Part shown: positions 47,494-56,900 of the stretch, in pieces
How the letters are laid out: the number at the start of each line of letters is the position of its first letter
How positions within the stretch are numbered: the first letter of the stretch is position 1
From: Vreelandella halophila
GTDB taxonomy: Bacteria; Pseudomonadota; Gammaproteobacteria; Pseudomonadales; Oleiphilaceae
Assembly: GCF_009856365.1 (NCBI RefSeq)
Contig: NZ_WMEX01000002.1
Coordinates: forward strand, 434,001 to 498,000
Length of the DNA stretch: 64,000 nt
Direction: 5' to 3'
The notes under the pieces: model-generated
What the model was told of the DNA's origin: nothing
The model's database searches: none
Seen by the model: the letters and a program-made list of their open reading frames with translations, nothing else
Made by a program: the position numbers and the translations under genes

Positions 47494-47794
47494 GACCACA
47501 ACCCTCGGCATCCTGGCCATCATTCTCATCATGTCTCTGGTGACCCTGGGCACCCGTTTCGGGGGCGCCTTCCTGATGGCACGGGTCCCCCTGAGCCGCC
47601 GGGTGGAGAGCTTCATCAATGCCATGGCCAGCTCCGTTCTGATCGCCATTGTCGTGCCCATGGCCTTCGCCGGGGATCTGGGTGCCAAGGCGGCGCTGCT
47701 GACCACGGCGGTGATCATGGTTGCCACGGGCCGCTCCCTGCCGGCCATCGGCGCAGGGTTCGTAGCGGCGGCTCTGGTGCGGCAGTTTCTGTGA
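47480..47794 (+). CDS. azlD: AzlD family transporter subunit
   Basis: The 104-residue protein has about four helices, with GTRFGGAFLM and RRVESFINAMASSVLIAIV typical of AzlD. It begins at ATG 47480, 14 bp inside azlC. Its TGA overlaps the ATG of cbiB (TGATG), so its translation is linked to a cobalamin enzyme. Confidence 0.88.
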   Translation: MTSIETTTLGILAIILIMSLVTLGTRFGGAFLMARVPLSRRVESFINAMASSVLIAIVVPMAFAGDLGAKAALLTTAVIMVATGRSLPAIGAGFVAAALVRQFL

Positions 47795-48732
47795 TGGCAG
47801 TGGCGCTTCTGAGCTGCCTGCTGGCCCTCGTTCTGGATTTTCTGGTGGGCGAGCCCCGCCGGTGGCATCCACTGGTAGGCCTGGGCTGGTATGCGGACCG
47901 TATTGAAGCTGCGCTGAATCCCTGTGGGCGGGGGGGCATTCTGGCTGGCGGGCTGGCAACCGTGCTGGTGGTGCTGCCGGTGATCGGCGTTGCCCTGGTG
48001 GCGTCGGCGCTGCCGTGGCCCTATGGGCTGGTCGTGGCGGTGATTCTTCTGTGGGTCTGCATCGGCCACAGCAGCCTGGCGGAGCACGGTATGGCGGTTT
48101 ACCAGCCACTGATGGATGAGGATCTGGAGACGGCCCGTGAACGTGTGGGCATGATGGTCAGCCGCAATACCCGGGGGCTGGATGAAGAAGCCATCGCCAA
48201 GGCTACGACGGAATCCCTGCTGGAGAATGGCGCGGATGCGATCTTCGCGAGCCTCTTCTGGTTCCTGGTTGCCGGTCTTCCGGGGCTGTTGCTGCATCGG
48301 GCCGTGAATACACTGGACGCCATGTGGGGCTACCGCAGCGACCGGTTCAACCGCTTTGGCAGGGTGGCGGCCCGGCTGGATGATGCCCTGAACTGGGCTC
48401 CCGCACGGCTGACCGCGCTGGGGTACGCGCTTGCGGGCCGCACGCGGATGGCACTGAGGTGCTGGAAAACCCAGGCCCGGGCATGGGAGAGCCCCAATGC
48501 CGGCCCTGTGATGGCAGCCGGCGCGGGCGCGCTGGGCGTACGGCTTGGCGGGCGTGCGCCCTATCACGACGGCTGGCGTGAGCGGCCGCTGCTCGGCTAT
48601 GGCGAGCTGCCCGATGCGCTTACCATCCCATCCGCCATCACGCTGATCCAGCGCAGTCTTGTGCTCTGGATGCTTGCGGTGGCCATCGTGACGGTGCTGG
48701 TGGAAGCTCTGGGCCGGGGAGGGCTGTGGTAA
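47794..48732 (+). CDS. cbiB: Adenosylcobinamide-phosphate synthase CbiB/CobD
   Basis: The 312-residue membrane enzyme joins the aminopropanol arm to adenosylcobyric acid. It has VLDFLVGEPRRWHPLVGLG at the N-terminus, RNTRGLDEEAIAKATTESLLENGADA in the cytoplasmic loop (given in part) and NAGPVMAAGAGALGVRLGG near the end. There are about five membrane helices. It is coupled to azlD upstream and to the decarboxylase downstream (TAATG). Confidence 0.95.
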   Translation: MAVALLSCLLALVLDFLVGEPRRWHPLVGLGWYADRIEAALNPCGRGGILAGGLATVLVVLPVIGVALVASALPWPYGLVVAVILLWVCIGHSSLAEHGMAVYQPLMDEDLETARERVGMMVSRNTRGLDEEAIAKATTESLLENGADAIFASLFWFLVAGLPGLLLHRAVNTLDAMWGYRSDRFNRFGRVAARLDDALNWAPARLTALGYALAGRTRMALRCWKTQARAWESPNAGPVMAAGAGALGVRLGGRAPYHDGWRERPLLGYGELPDALTIPSAITLIQRSLVLWMLAVAIVTVLVEALGRGGLW

Positions 48733-49718
48733 TGGCAACACACGGTGGCCGACTGAACCAGGCGGTACAGCAGTGGGGGATTCCCCGCGGCCAGTGGGTG
48801 GACCTTTCGACTGGCATCAACCCCTGGCCGTGGCCGGTTCCAGCGGTGCCGGCTGAAGTCTGGCAGCGGCTCCCGGAGGAGGACGACGGTCTACCGGCTC
48901 AGGCACGGCACTGGGCCGGTGCGCCGCCAGATGCCGGATGTCTTCCCGTGGCCGGAACCCAGGCCGCGATACAGGCCCTTCCCCGATTAAGGGCCCCGGG
49001 GCGCATCGGCGTGCCGGACCCGGGCTATGTTGAACACGCCGAAGGGTGGCGGGCTGCCGGGCATGAGGTTATCCCGTTCACGACCCTGCCCAGCGATGAG
49101 GAGCTGGCCGCGCTGGATGCGCTGGTCTGGATCAATCCCAACAACCCCACAGGGGAGCCGGTGATGGCCCGTGATCTGGTGGCCTGCCACGAGCAACTGG
49201 CGGCCCATGGGGGCTGGCTGGTGGTGGATGAAGCCTTTATCGACGCGGAGCCGACTCAGACATTGGTGCCTGAGACGGGACGTGAAGGACTGGTGGTTTA
49301 CCGTTCCATGGGCAAGTTCTTCGGGCTGGCAGGCCTGCGGGCCGGACTGGTGTTCGGACCTGGCGGGCTCTGTGGCTCGCTTGGTGAGCTGCTTGGCCCC
49401 TGGGCTGTCAGCCACCCTGCGCGCTATCTGACGCAGCAGGCCCTGTCGGATACGGCCTGGCAGAAAGCCGCTGCAAGCCAGCTTCATCACGGGCACGACC
49501 GCCTCGTCGCACTGCTCAGGAGCGCCGGCCTGGCTCCCCGGGGCAGTGCGCCGTACTTTGCGTACTGCCCCCATGATGAGCCTGGGCGGGTCGCAGAGGC
49601 GCTGGCCGCGCAGGCGGTGCTGGTGCGTGTGTTCGAGGCGCCGCCCGCCCTGCGCTTTGGCCTGCCTGGGGCAGAGCCCGAATGGGAACAGCTGGCGCGT
49701 GCGCTCCAGACCCTCTAG
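48732..49718 (+). CDS. cobD: L-threonine-O-3-phosphate decarboxylase (CobD/CobC type)
   Basis: The 328-residue PLP aminotransferase-fold enzyme makes aminopropanol phosphate, the linker used by CbiB. It shows HGGRLNQAVQQWG, DLSTGINPWPWP, WINPNNPTGEP and the PLP Lys195 in RSMGKFFGLAGLRAGL. The start ATG 48732 overlaps the cbiB stop; an in-frame GTG at 48726 is the alternative. Its last 4 bp overlap the convergent sulfatase gene. Confidence 0.93.
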   Translation: MATHGGRLNQAVQQWGIPRGQWVDLSTGINPWPWPVPAVPAEVWQRLPEEDDGLPAQARHWAGAPPDAGCLPVAGTQAAIQALPRLRAPGRIGVPDPGYVEHAEGWRAAGHEVIPFTTLPSDEELAALDALVWINPNNPTGEPVMARDLVACHEQLAAHGGWLVVDEAFIDAEPTQTLVPETGREGLVVYRSMGKFFGLAGLRAGLVFGPGGLCGSLGELLGPWAVSHPARYLTQQALSDTAWQKAAASQLHHGHDRLVALLRSAGLAPRGSAPYFAYCPHDEPGRVAEALAAQAVLVRVFEAPPALRFGLPGAEPEWEQLARALQTL

Positions 49719-51589
49719 CGGTAGAACCGGGACATTTCCTGGAGCACTTCCTTGATAGTGCGGGGATCCGGCCGGAACTCCGGCGCCGGATTGAGCTCAT
49801 CGTCCACGGTTTCCACCCGGCCTGAGGCATACTGAACGATCCGGTGATCGTCCAGTAACACCGCGTAGTCCATGTAACTGTGGGCAATGCTCCAGTCCCG
49901 TTCGCGCTTCTGGAACAGGCCGTTGCCGGTGGCATAGGTCTCCGGGGCCGTGGCGCCGCAGCCAAGGGCCCTGCCCATGAGCGTAGGGGCAACATCGAAG
50001 TTCTCAGTGCGGTACTCGATGGTTCGGCTGTCACGTCCCGGCCAGTGCACGATCATGGGGGTGTGCAGCTGGTACTGCCCGAAGTTGCTGCCGTGGCCCC
50101 AGTAATTCTTTCCGTATTCGTTGAACTCCTGGCCATGGTCCCCGGTGATCATGACGATGGTGGAATCCAGAAGGTCCCGGTCACGGAGGTCGGAAAGCAC
50201 GCGCCCGACCTGATTGTCCACGAAATGCAGGGTGGACTTGTAGTTGTTGCGCATCAGTTCCGGGTTGAAGTCCGGGCCCAGGGCCAGCTTGTTCACCGGA
50301 TCCCAGTATGGCTGGAATTTTACCGGATAATCGTCCGGCACCCGGTGGTTGTGTGGTGTGTCGTAGAACAGGAACCCGAAGAATGGCTCACCGGTGCTGG
50401 CCTCACTGTGCTGCGCAGTGAAGTCCAACCAGTCATTGGTGATGCGGGTGTCACGGTCCCAGGGTTTGTCCCCGGGTGTTTCCAGGCGCAGATCGTCCAC
50501 AGAAGCGAAGACGTTCTTGGTGAACGCGGGGCTGATCAGCGGCGCGGAGCTCAGGATCTTCATCCGGTAGTCCAGTTCCTGCATGCGCGTAATCATCACC
50601 GGCGGCTGTTTGGCGGTGGTGAACGCCTCCCAGTAGCCGCTGGGCAGTGAATAGAACAGGGTGAAAATGCCCGGCTTGGTGGCATTACCATTGCTGTAGT
50701 GATCCGTGAACTGCAGGCTCCTGCCCGCAAATTCATGGATGTTCGGCATCCACCGGGGATCGACCATGTCGCCGCGGGCGCCGTCTATCGCGATCACCAG
50801 CACGTTGGGGCGTTCGGCCGGCCTTTCACAGCTCAGGGGCTCGGTGGGGTAATCCAACTGGCCACCGCCGCCGCCAGTGGTGAGCGCGCTGGCAGCGCTC
50901 TGTTCCCGGATGGCCTCGGGGTCCACCAGTCCGTTCTTTTCCATGAAACGCTTGGCGGTTGCGCCGTAATACAGCGGCATGGCCCGGGTGATTGAGGTAA
51001 TGCGGCTGTCGTGGTTGGCATCCGCCCAGGCGTGCCAGCCGTGCACAACCAGCTGGCCGGCAAAGACGGTGGCAATACCGAGTGCCAGCCAGCGCCCCCG
51101 TGGCCGCCGCCGGAACAGGAAGATGCCCATGACCAGCTCCAGAAGCAGCAGCCCGAGCGTCGCGCCGCCGGCTATGGCCCACATCTGCCAGGGAAAGGCA
51201 AAGATCTGGGTGCCACCCTTAAGGGCCATATCCAGAACAAACCCGGAGAGATGGAAACGGAACTGGGCATAGGTGACGGTATCAATCAGCAGGAGCCCGA
51301 GAGCGCCCGTTGCATACACCGTCCCCAAAGCGATGAGCAGCCGGCGGCTGGGGATGAGTCCGATCACCAGCAGCGGCAGGCCGGCGACCAGTGCCAGCAG
51401 CGGGAACTGCGCCAGGTACAGGAAGGTGACATAGATGCCGGTGGTACCGTCTGGAATGGTGATCCAGGGCAGATAACGCAGGCCAACCAGAAGAGCCAGT
51501 ACGCCATTGGCTAACAGAAACCAGCCGGTCCAGCTCAGGCGTTGCCCGAGTTCCCTGAGTTGAGTTTTCAGCAAATCCCTTCCATCCAA
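49715..51589 (-). CDS. PbgA/YejM-like inner-membrane sulfatase-fold protein
   Basis: The 624-residue protein has about five membrane helices (to about residue 195) and a periplasmic sulfatase-fold domain (about 265-590). Motifs such as VIAIDGARGDMVDP, HYSNGNATKPGIFTLFYSLPS (given in part), ITGDHGQEFNEYG and NYWGHGSNFGQYQLHTPM match YejM/PbgA (LapC). That protein senses periplasmic lipopolysaccharide and controls LpxC degradation through LapB. It is usually non-enzymatic although it keeps the fold. No lap genes are beside it. Confidence 0.88.
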   Translation of the reverse strand: MDGRDLLKTQLRELGQRLSWTGWFLLANGVLALLVGLRYLPWITIPDGTTGIYVTFLYLAQFPLLALVAGLPLLVIGLIPSRRLLIALGTVYATGALGLLLIDTVTYAQFRFHLSGFVLDMALKGGTQIFAFPWQMWAIAGGATLGLLLLELVMGIFLFRRRPRGRWLALGIATVFAGQLVVHGWHAWADANHDSRITSITRAMPLYYGATAKRFMEKNGLVDPEAIREQSAASALTTGGGGGQLDYPTEPLSCERPAERPNVLVIAIDGARGDMVDPRWMPNIHEFAGRSLQFTDHYSNGNATKPGIFTLFYSLPSGYWEAFTTAKQPPVMITRMQELDYRMKILSSAPLISPAFTKNVFASVDDLRLETPGDKPWDRDTRITNDWLDFTAQHSEASTGEPFFGFLFYDTPHNHRVPDDYPVKFQPYWDPVNKLALGPDFNPELMRNNYKSTLHFVDNQVGRVLSDLRDRDLLDSTIVMITGDHGQEFNEYGKNYWGHGSNFGQYQLHTPMIVHWPGRDSRTIEYRTENFDVAPTLMGRALGCGATAPETYATGNGLFQKRERDWSIAHSYMDYAVLLDDHRIVQYASGRVETVDDELNPAPEFRPDPRTIKEVLQEMSRFYR

Positions 51590-51703
51590 TGTCCAGTGTT
51601 AATCGTCAGGCGGCCTATGATAGCCAGCGCCAGGTGGAAGTCCAAGCCGCCCGTCATCCGTACTTCCCGTGCCCGGTGGCTGGTTCTGGCATTCATGACT
51701 GAG

Positions 51704-51732
51704 TTGACCCGGTCATGGGCCCTTGGTAGGGT
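51704..51732 (+). promoter_or_regulatory. Sigma70-type promoter of the riboswitch-btuB operon
   Basis: TTGACC (51704-51709) and TAGGGT (51727-51732) are spaced by 17 bp, so transcription would start near 51738, directly before the conserved riboswitch core. The 114 bp between the sulfatase start and this promoter (51590-51703) hold no gene and should carry the divergent sulfatase promoter. Confidence 0.7.
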
Positions 51733-51737
51733 TCGAT

Positions 51738-51933
51738 CCACTTTCAGGTGTCCCTGCTGTGGCAGGGATGAAACGGGAAGCCGGTGAGCTGCATGACGCA
51801 GCGAGGCCGGCGCTGCCCCCGCAACGGTGATTGAGTCAAAGGCGGCCATCACGCCACTGTGCCGGAGAAGCATGGGAAGGCGGTCGCTGGGGATGCCATG
51901 GGCATCCGCTCATCAGCCCGTAGACCGGCCTGA
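51738..51933 (+). ncRNA. Cobalamin (adenosylcobalamin) riboswitch
   Basis: The leader has the conserved cobalamin-aptamer blocks in order: TTTCAGGTG, GATGAAACGGGAAGCCGGTG, GCTGCCCCCGCAACGGTGA, the B12-box region CACGCCACTGTGCCGG, GGGAAGGCGG and the 3' closing CATCAGCCCGTAGACCGGCC. It lies about 170 bp before the btuB start, with no gene between. A CGTTGC/GCAACG hairpin at 51947-51963 may belong to the expression platform. It should repress the whole downstream operon when cobalamin is plentiful. Confidence 0.95.
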
Positions 51934-52101
51934 AGGGATCGCCATGCGTTGCGGAGGGCAACGACAGGCCGGCCGGATCTTCCCCCGCGGCTCACGCTGC
52001 GCACTATTCAACCTCCCGCCGCCTGTCACCCTGAGTCTGCCCCCGCGACGCGTCCAGCAATGCTGTGCGGGGAAGCGCAGCAGGCAACAGGGAGTTACAC
52101 C

Positions 52102-53976
52102 ATGACCAACCGACAGGCCATTCTGCCTCTGGCAGCTGCAATCAGTCTTAGCGCATCCGTTTCTACGGCTCAGACTGCTGATGGGATCACTCAGGTTTCC
52201 TCGCTGGAACTTAATCCGCTTATCGTTACTTCTTCCCGGATGACAGAGACCGCCGACGAGGCGCTTTCGGCCGTTTCCGTCATCGATCGCGAAGAGATTG
52301 AGCAGCGCCAGCCCCAGTCAACGTTTGATCTTCTGCAGACCGAGCCAGGTGTCGACGTTGCCCGTAACGGTGGGCGTGGCGCCAACAACAGCGTTTTTCT
52401 GCGCGGCACCGAATCGGACCACACACTCGTCCTGATGGATGGTATGCGGGTGTCCTCGGCAACCACCGGCCAGTTCGCCTGGCGGGCCCTGCCGCCGGCC
52501 AGCGTCGAGCGCATCGAGATTGTTCGTGGTCCGCGCGCGAGCCTCTACGGCTCGGACGCCATCGGTGGCGTGGTTCAGGTGTTCTCCCGGGAGCCGGACG
52601 AGCCCTACCTGAGGCTGCGCGGCGGCAGTAACCGGACCCGCCAGGTTGAAGCGGGTTTCGGCGATGACGGCCCCGTGCGCTATGGCCTGAATGTTGGCTA
52701 TGAGGCGACGGACGGATTCCCTTCCCAGGAGGAAGGCGCCGGTGTTCAGGAGGATCATGGGTACCGGGGGCGGACCGTATCCGGCTTCGCCTCCGCACCC
52801 GTTGCCGCAGAAACCCGCCTGACCGGCCGTGTCTGGGCCAACAGCAGTGCCGTGGAGTTCTCCACCACCAACAGCCAGGGCGAGTTCGAGACTGGAGAGC
52901 AGGATACCCGCAACCTGAGTTCGCGGGTCTCGCTGGAACAGTCGCTGATGGCGGCCTGGGATCATGAGATCGGTGTGGGCTATTCGGAAGATCAGCTGGA
53001 GAACTTCGGGGCCCGCAGTGACGACGTCCATAACCTCATCCGCACCCGCCGTACCACCGTTGACTGGCGTCATGACGTGAGCGTCACCGAGAGCCAGACG
53101 GTGCAGTTCGGCGCGGATTTCCGCGAGGCGAATGTTCTCTCCGAGGACCGGATAACCGGGACCGAGGATTTTGACAAGACACTCGGCAACACTGGTGTCT
53201 ACGCGCTCTGGCGCGGCATGTTCGACGGCCTGGACACAGAAGCTTCCGTGCGCCACGACGACAACCGGGATTTCGGCAGCGCCACCACATGGCAACTGGC
53301 CGGAGGCATTCCTGTTGAGCAGGGTGTGCGCCTCAGAGCCTCCCTGGGCACGGCCTTCAAGGCGCCCAGTGCCAACGAACTCTACAGCCCAGGGTTCTTT
53401 GGCGGACTCTACGCTGGTAACCCTGATCTTGAACCCGAGGAGTCCCGCAGCGGTGAGCTCGGAGTGCGTTTCCGGGACCAGGGCGGCAGTGAACGGGCGG
53501 AGGTGAACCTGTTCGTGACCCGCATCGATGACCTGATTGCGTACCAGGGGCAGGATTTCCAGGCGGTGAACGTGGATGAGGCCGAGATTCAGGGGCTGGA
53601 GTTCATCTACGGTCGCTCCCTCCAGGACTGGCACCTGGATTTCAGTGCCACTTTCCAGAAGGCCGAGAATCGCACCACCGGGGAACGTCTGGCACGGCGG
53701 CCGGATGAGAAAGCAAGCCTGGTGCTTGGGCATGACCTCGACAACCGGACACGGCTCTCCGTGGAAGCGAAAGTCGCCGGTGAACGCCCGGATGGGAGTA
53801 CCACCCTGGCCGGCTACGGGGTCGTGAATCTGGCCGCAACCCGTCAGCTCCGCGAGGGCCTGAAGCTCGAGGCGCGCGTTGAGAACCTGACCAACAGTGA
53901 CTACCAGCTCGCGAACACCTACAACACGCGCGATCTCTCCGCGTTTGTCGGTATCCGCTGGGAGCCGTGGCAATGA
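52102..53976 (+). CDS. btuB: TonB-dependent outer-membrane receptor, BtuB-like
   Basis: The 624-residue receptor has a signal peptide (residues 1 to about 23), a plug domain (about 40-155; TFDLLQTEPGVDVARNGG, VFLRGTESDHTLVLMDGMRV, IVRGPRASLYGSDAIGG) and a beta-barrel. The riboswitch and length indicate a corrinoid receptor. GGGAG lies 8 bp before ATG. The frame stays open upstream to 51949, but that sequence belongs to the RNA leader. The stop overlaps the start of the CobN-like gene. The cargo could be cobalamin or a cobalt-free or incomplete corrinoid. Confidence 0.93.
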   Translation: MTNRQAILPLAAAISLSASVSTAQTADGITQVSSLELNPLIVTSSRMTETADEALSAVSVIDREEIEQRQPQSTFDLLQTEPGVDVARNGGRGANNSVFLRGTESDHTLVLMDGMRVSSATTGQFAWRALPPASVERIEIVRGPRASLYGSDAIGGVVQVFSREPDEPYLRLRGGSNRTRQVEAGFGDDGPVRYGLNVGYEATDGFPSQEEGAGVQEDHGYRGRTVSGFASAPVAAETRLTGRVWANSSAVEFSTTNSQGEFETGEQDTRNLSSRVSLEQSLMAAWDHEIGVGYSEDQLENFGARSDDVHNLIRTRRTTVDWRHDVSVTESQTVQFGADFREANVLSEDRITGTEDFDKTLGNTGVYALWRGMFDGLDTEASVRHDDNRDFGSATTWQLAGGIPVEQGVRLRASLGTAFKAPSANELYSPGFFGGLYAGNPDLEPEESRSGELGVRFRDQGGSERAEVNLFVTRIDDLIAYQGQDFQAVNVDEAEIQGLEFIYGRSLQDWHLDFSATFQKAENRTTGERLARRPDEKASLVLGHDLDNRTRLSVEAKVAGERPDGSTTLAGYGVVNLAATRQLREGLKLEARVENLTNSDYQLANTYNTRDLSAFVGIRWEPWQ

Positions 53977-56900
53977 AGCGCCTGCTGGTCGCATGCTTCA
54001 TCCTGGTGGCTGCACCGGCGCTTAACGCCGCCACCATCGTCGGCATCGTCTCGGACCGCTCCTCCGCCGAAATGGCGGCGGGCGCCGAGGAGCATTTGGC
54101 CGCGTTCCCGGAACACGAGATCGTGCTGCGCACGCCCGAGCAGCTGAAGGATCTTCCCGACGAACAGGTTACGGACCTCTGGAGCGACGCGGACGCGCTC
54201 ATCCTGGCCGCCGTTTTTGGCGAGGAGTCGGGCCGCATCCGCCGGCTGGTGCGTGACCAGGGGCCGGGGGCGGACGTGCCCATCATGGCCATGAACAGCA
54301 AGCGCGGCATAACCCGCCTTTCCCGGCTCGAGGGCGAGCGCGTGATGGCGGATCTCTCGGACAGGACCATCAACGAGATGGTCGCGAACCCTGAACCCGG
54401 CGAGGACCCCGCCGCGCACCTGGATGAACGCCGCAAGCAGTACCCGGAGCAGGCGGAATGGCTCACCGGCCGCGCCTTCTACCAGGGCCGCAGCCCCGAG
54501 CACATGGATGGCCTCTTCCGCTGGGCGCTGGCCCAGGCCGGGTATGACATCGAGGTGCCGGAACCCAAGCCCCGCGAGCCCATCCGGTACTACCGTAATG
54601 GCGAAGCCAGTGCCGATCCGGATTCCCTCAACCTGGAGGAAGGCCCGGCCGTGGCCCTGCTGGACCTGGATTCGGGCGACCGCCCCGGCGATCGGGACCT
54701 GCTGGACGCCGCCTGCGAGCAGATGGAAAAGCGCGGCATCCAGTGCTTCACCATCCTGGCCCGTTGGGGTGGGGCGAGCGTTGAAGCGGTGAAGACGCTG
54801 GAGGAACGGATCCAGCCGGCTACGCTGTCCGGCATCGTCAGCCTGCAGTATTTCACCGTTGGCGGTGGCGATGGCCGCGAAGCCGTGACCAAAGCGTTCA
54901 ATAACCTGGATGTGCCGGTCATCAAGGGGATCCGCATCTCCAAGCTCACCAAGCCCGAATGGTTGCTCTCCGATGAAGGGCTGCCGTGGGATTCGGTGCA
55001 TTACCAGCTCGCCATGCCCGAACTCCAGGGCATCAGCCAGCCCATGGTGCTGGCGGTGGCCGAGCCGCCGCGCATCGATGAGGAAACGGGCGTGGAACTC
55101 ACGCTGACCACGCCGGTGGCCGAGCGCGTCAACGCCCTCGCGAACCGGATGGATCGCTGGGTCACGCTCCAGACCAAGGAGAACTCGGACAAGCGTGTTG
55201 CGGTGGTCTACTACAATCACCCGCCGGGCCGGCAGAACATCGGCGCGGACAAGCTCAACGTCCCGGAATCCCTGTTCGAGATCCTGCAGCGGCTCAAGGC
55301 TGAGGGCTACAAGACGGGCGAGCTTCCCGAGTCCCCGGAAGCCCTGCTGGATGAGATCCAGGATCGTGGCGTGAACCTCCCGGACCAGCAGTCCGGACTG
55401 GAAGATCTGGCCGGCAAGGTCCCCTCCGTGAGTAAGGAAACCTATCTGGAACGGTTCAAGCAACTGCCGGAAGCAGTCCAGGCGGAGATGCAGCACGGCC
55501 CCGTGGGCTACCTCCACGCCCAGCTGAAGAACGCCGCCAACAACGGCCATACCAAGCTGGGTAACGACCTGCTCAAGAACGGCGTGAAGGACCTGCGCCA
55601 CATGCTGCGCAACTACGAGCACGACGCCACTCAGCGCGCTCTGGACCTGCTCGACCAGTACCAGACCGGCTGGCGCGCCGTTCTCCGCAATGAGCAGAAC
55701 TCGACGGAGAAGGTCACCAGCATCCGCGATGCCCTGATCCGCACCGGCATCCCCGGCCTCTCGGGCTGGGGCGAAGCGCCGGGCCGCTCCATGGTTCACG
55801 AAGGCGAGATGCTGTTCCCCGGCATCCATTTCGGTAACGTCTTCATCGGCCCGCAGCCGCCGCGTGGCTGGGAAGTGAGCGAGGAACTGCTGCACGCCAA
55901 CACCACCTTCCCGCCCACCCACCAGTACGTCGGCTTCTACCAGTGGCTGCGCAAGGACTTCAACGCGGACGCGCTCGTCTACCTGGGCCGCCACTCCACC
56001 CGCGAGTTCCTGCCCCGGCGCCGCGCGGGCCTGGCCGAGGACGACTACCCGGAGCTGCTGGGCAAGGATCTCCCGCTCATCTACCCCTACATCGTTGACG
56101 GGGTGGGCGAGGGCATCCAGGCCAAGCGCCGCGCCATGGGTGTAATGATCAGCCACCTCACGCCGCCGCTGGAAACCACCAAGCTCTACGACAACCTGCT
56201 GGAACTGCGCCAGCTCGTCGAAACCTGGGAGTCCTCCAACGATCCGGATTCCTCCTCGCGCGACCGTGCCGTGAAGGAACTGCGCAAGCGCCTCAGGGAA
56301 CTGGACATGGTCCAGGATATCGAGAAGGAACTCGCCGCCGAGCACCACCACGGTGAAGAAGAGCACAACGAGGAGGAAGGCGAAGAAGAGGGTAAGCACG
56401 AAGAGGGCGAGGTGCACGCCGAGACCGAACATCACCACAAGCATGAAGACGTCGAGGCGCCGGAAGAGGGCGGCGAGCACGCCCACGCCCATAAGCATGA
56501 GGACGGTGACGGGCATGGCCACGAGCACCACCACGACGAGGAAACCGTCCACCTGGAAGACGTGGATGACGAACTCCTGGTGCACGAGGTGGGCCACTAC
56601 CTGACCACCATGCAGGAAAGCTTCATGCCCCTCGGCCTGCACGTCTTCGGGCGTGACTGGGAACAGGAAGGCATCGAAACCATGCTCAACTCCATGGCCG
56701 GTGACGACGAGGAGCCGAAGCCCAAGTGGCGCGAGAAGCTCAAGGCCTCCCCCGGCGAAGAGATGGACCACCTCATGGCCGGCCTCGACGGCCGCTTCGT
56801 CCCGCCGGGCGAGGGCAACGACCCCGTGCGAACCCCGGCGGTACTGCCCACCGGCCGCAACTTCCACGCCCTGTCCAGCGACCTGGTCCCGACCCGCGTC

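Noticed and set aside
52030-52050. A second, degenerate cobalamin aptamer suggested by another CTGCCCCCGC
   Set aside because: Only this short string matches; the B12 box and the flanking helices are absent.
51949-52101. N-terminal extension of BtuB starting in the leader
   Set aside because: The sequence is RNA leader after the riboswitch, has no signal-peptide character, and a better start with GGGAG lies at 52102.
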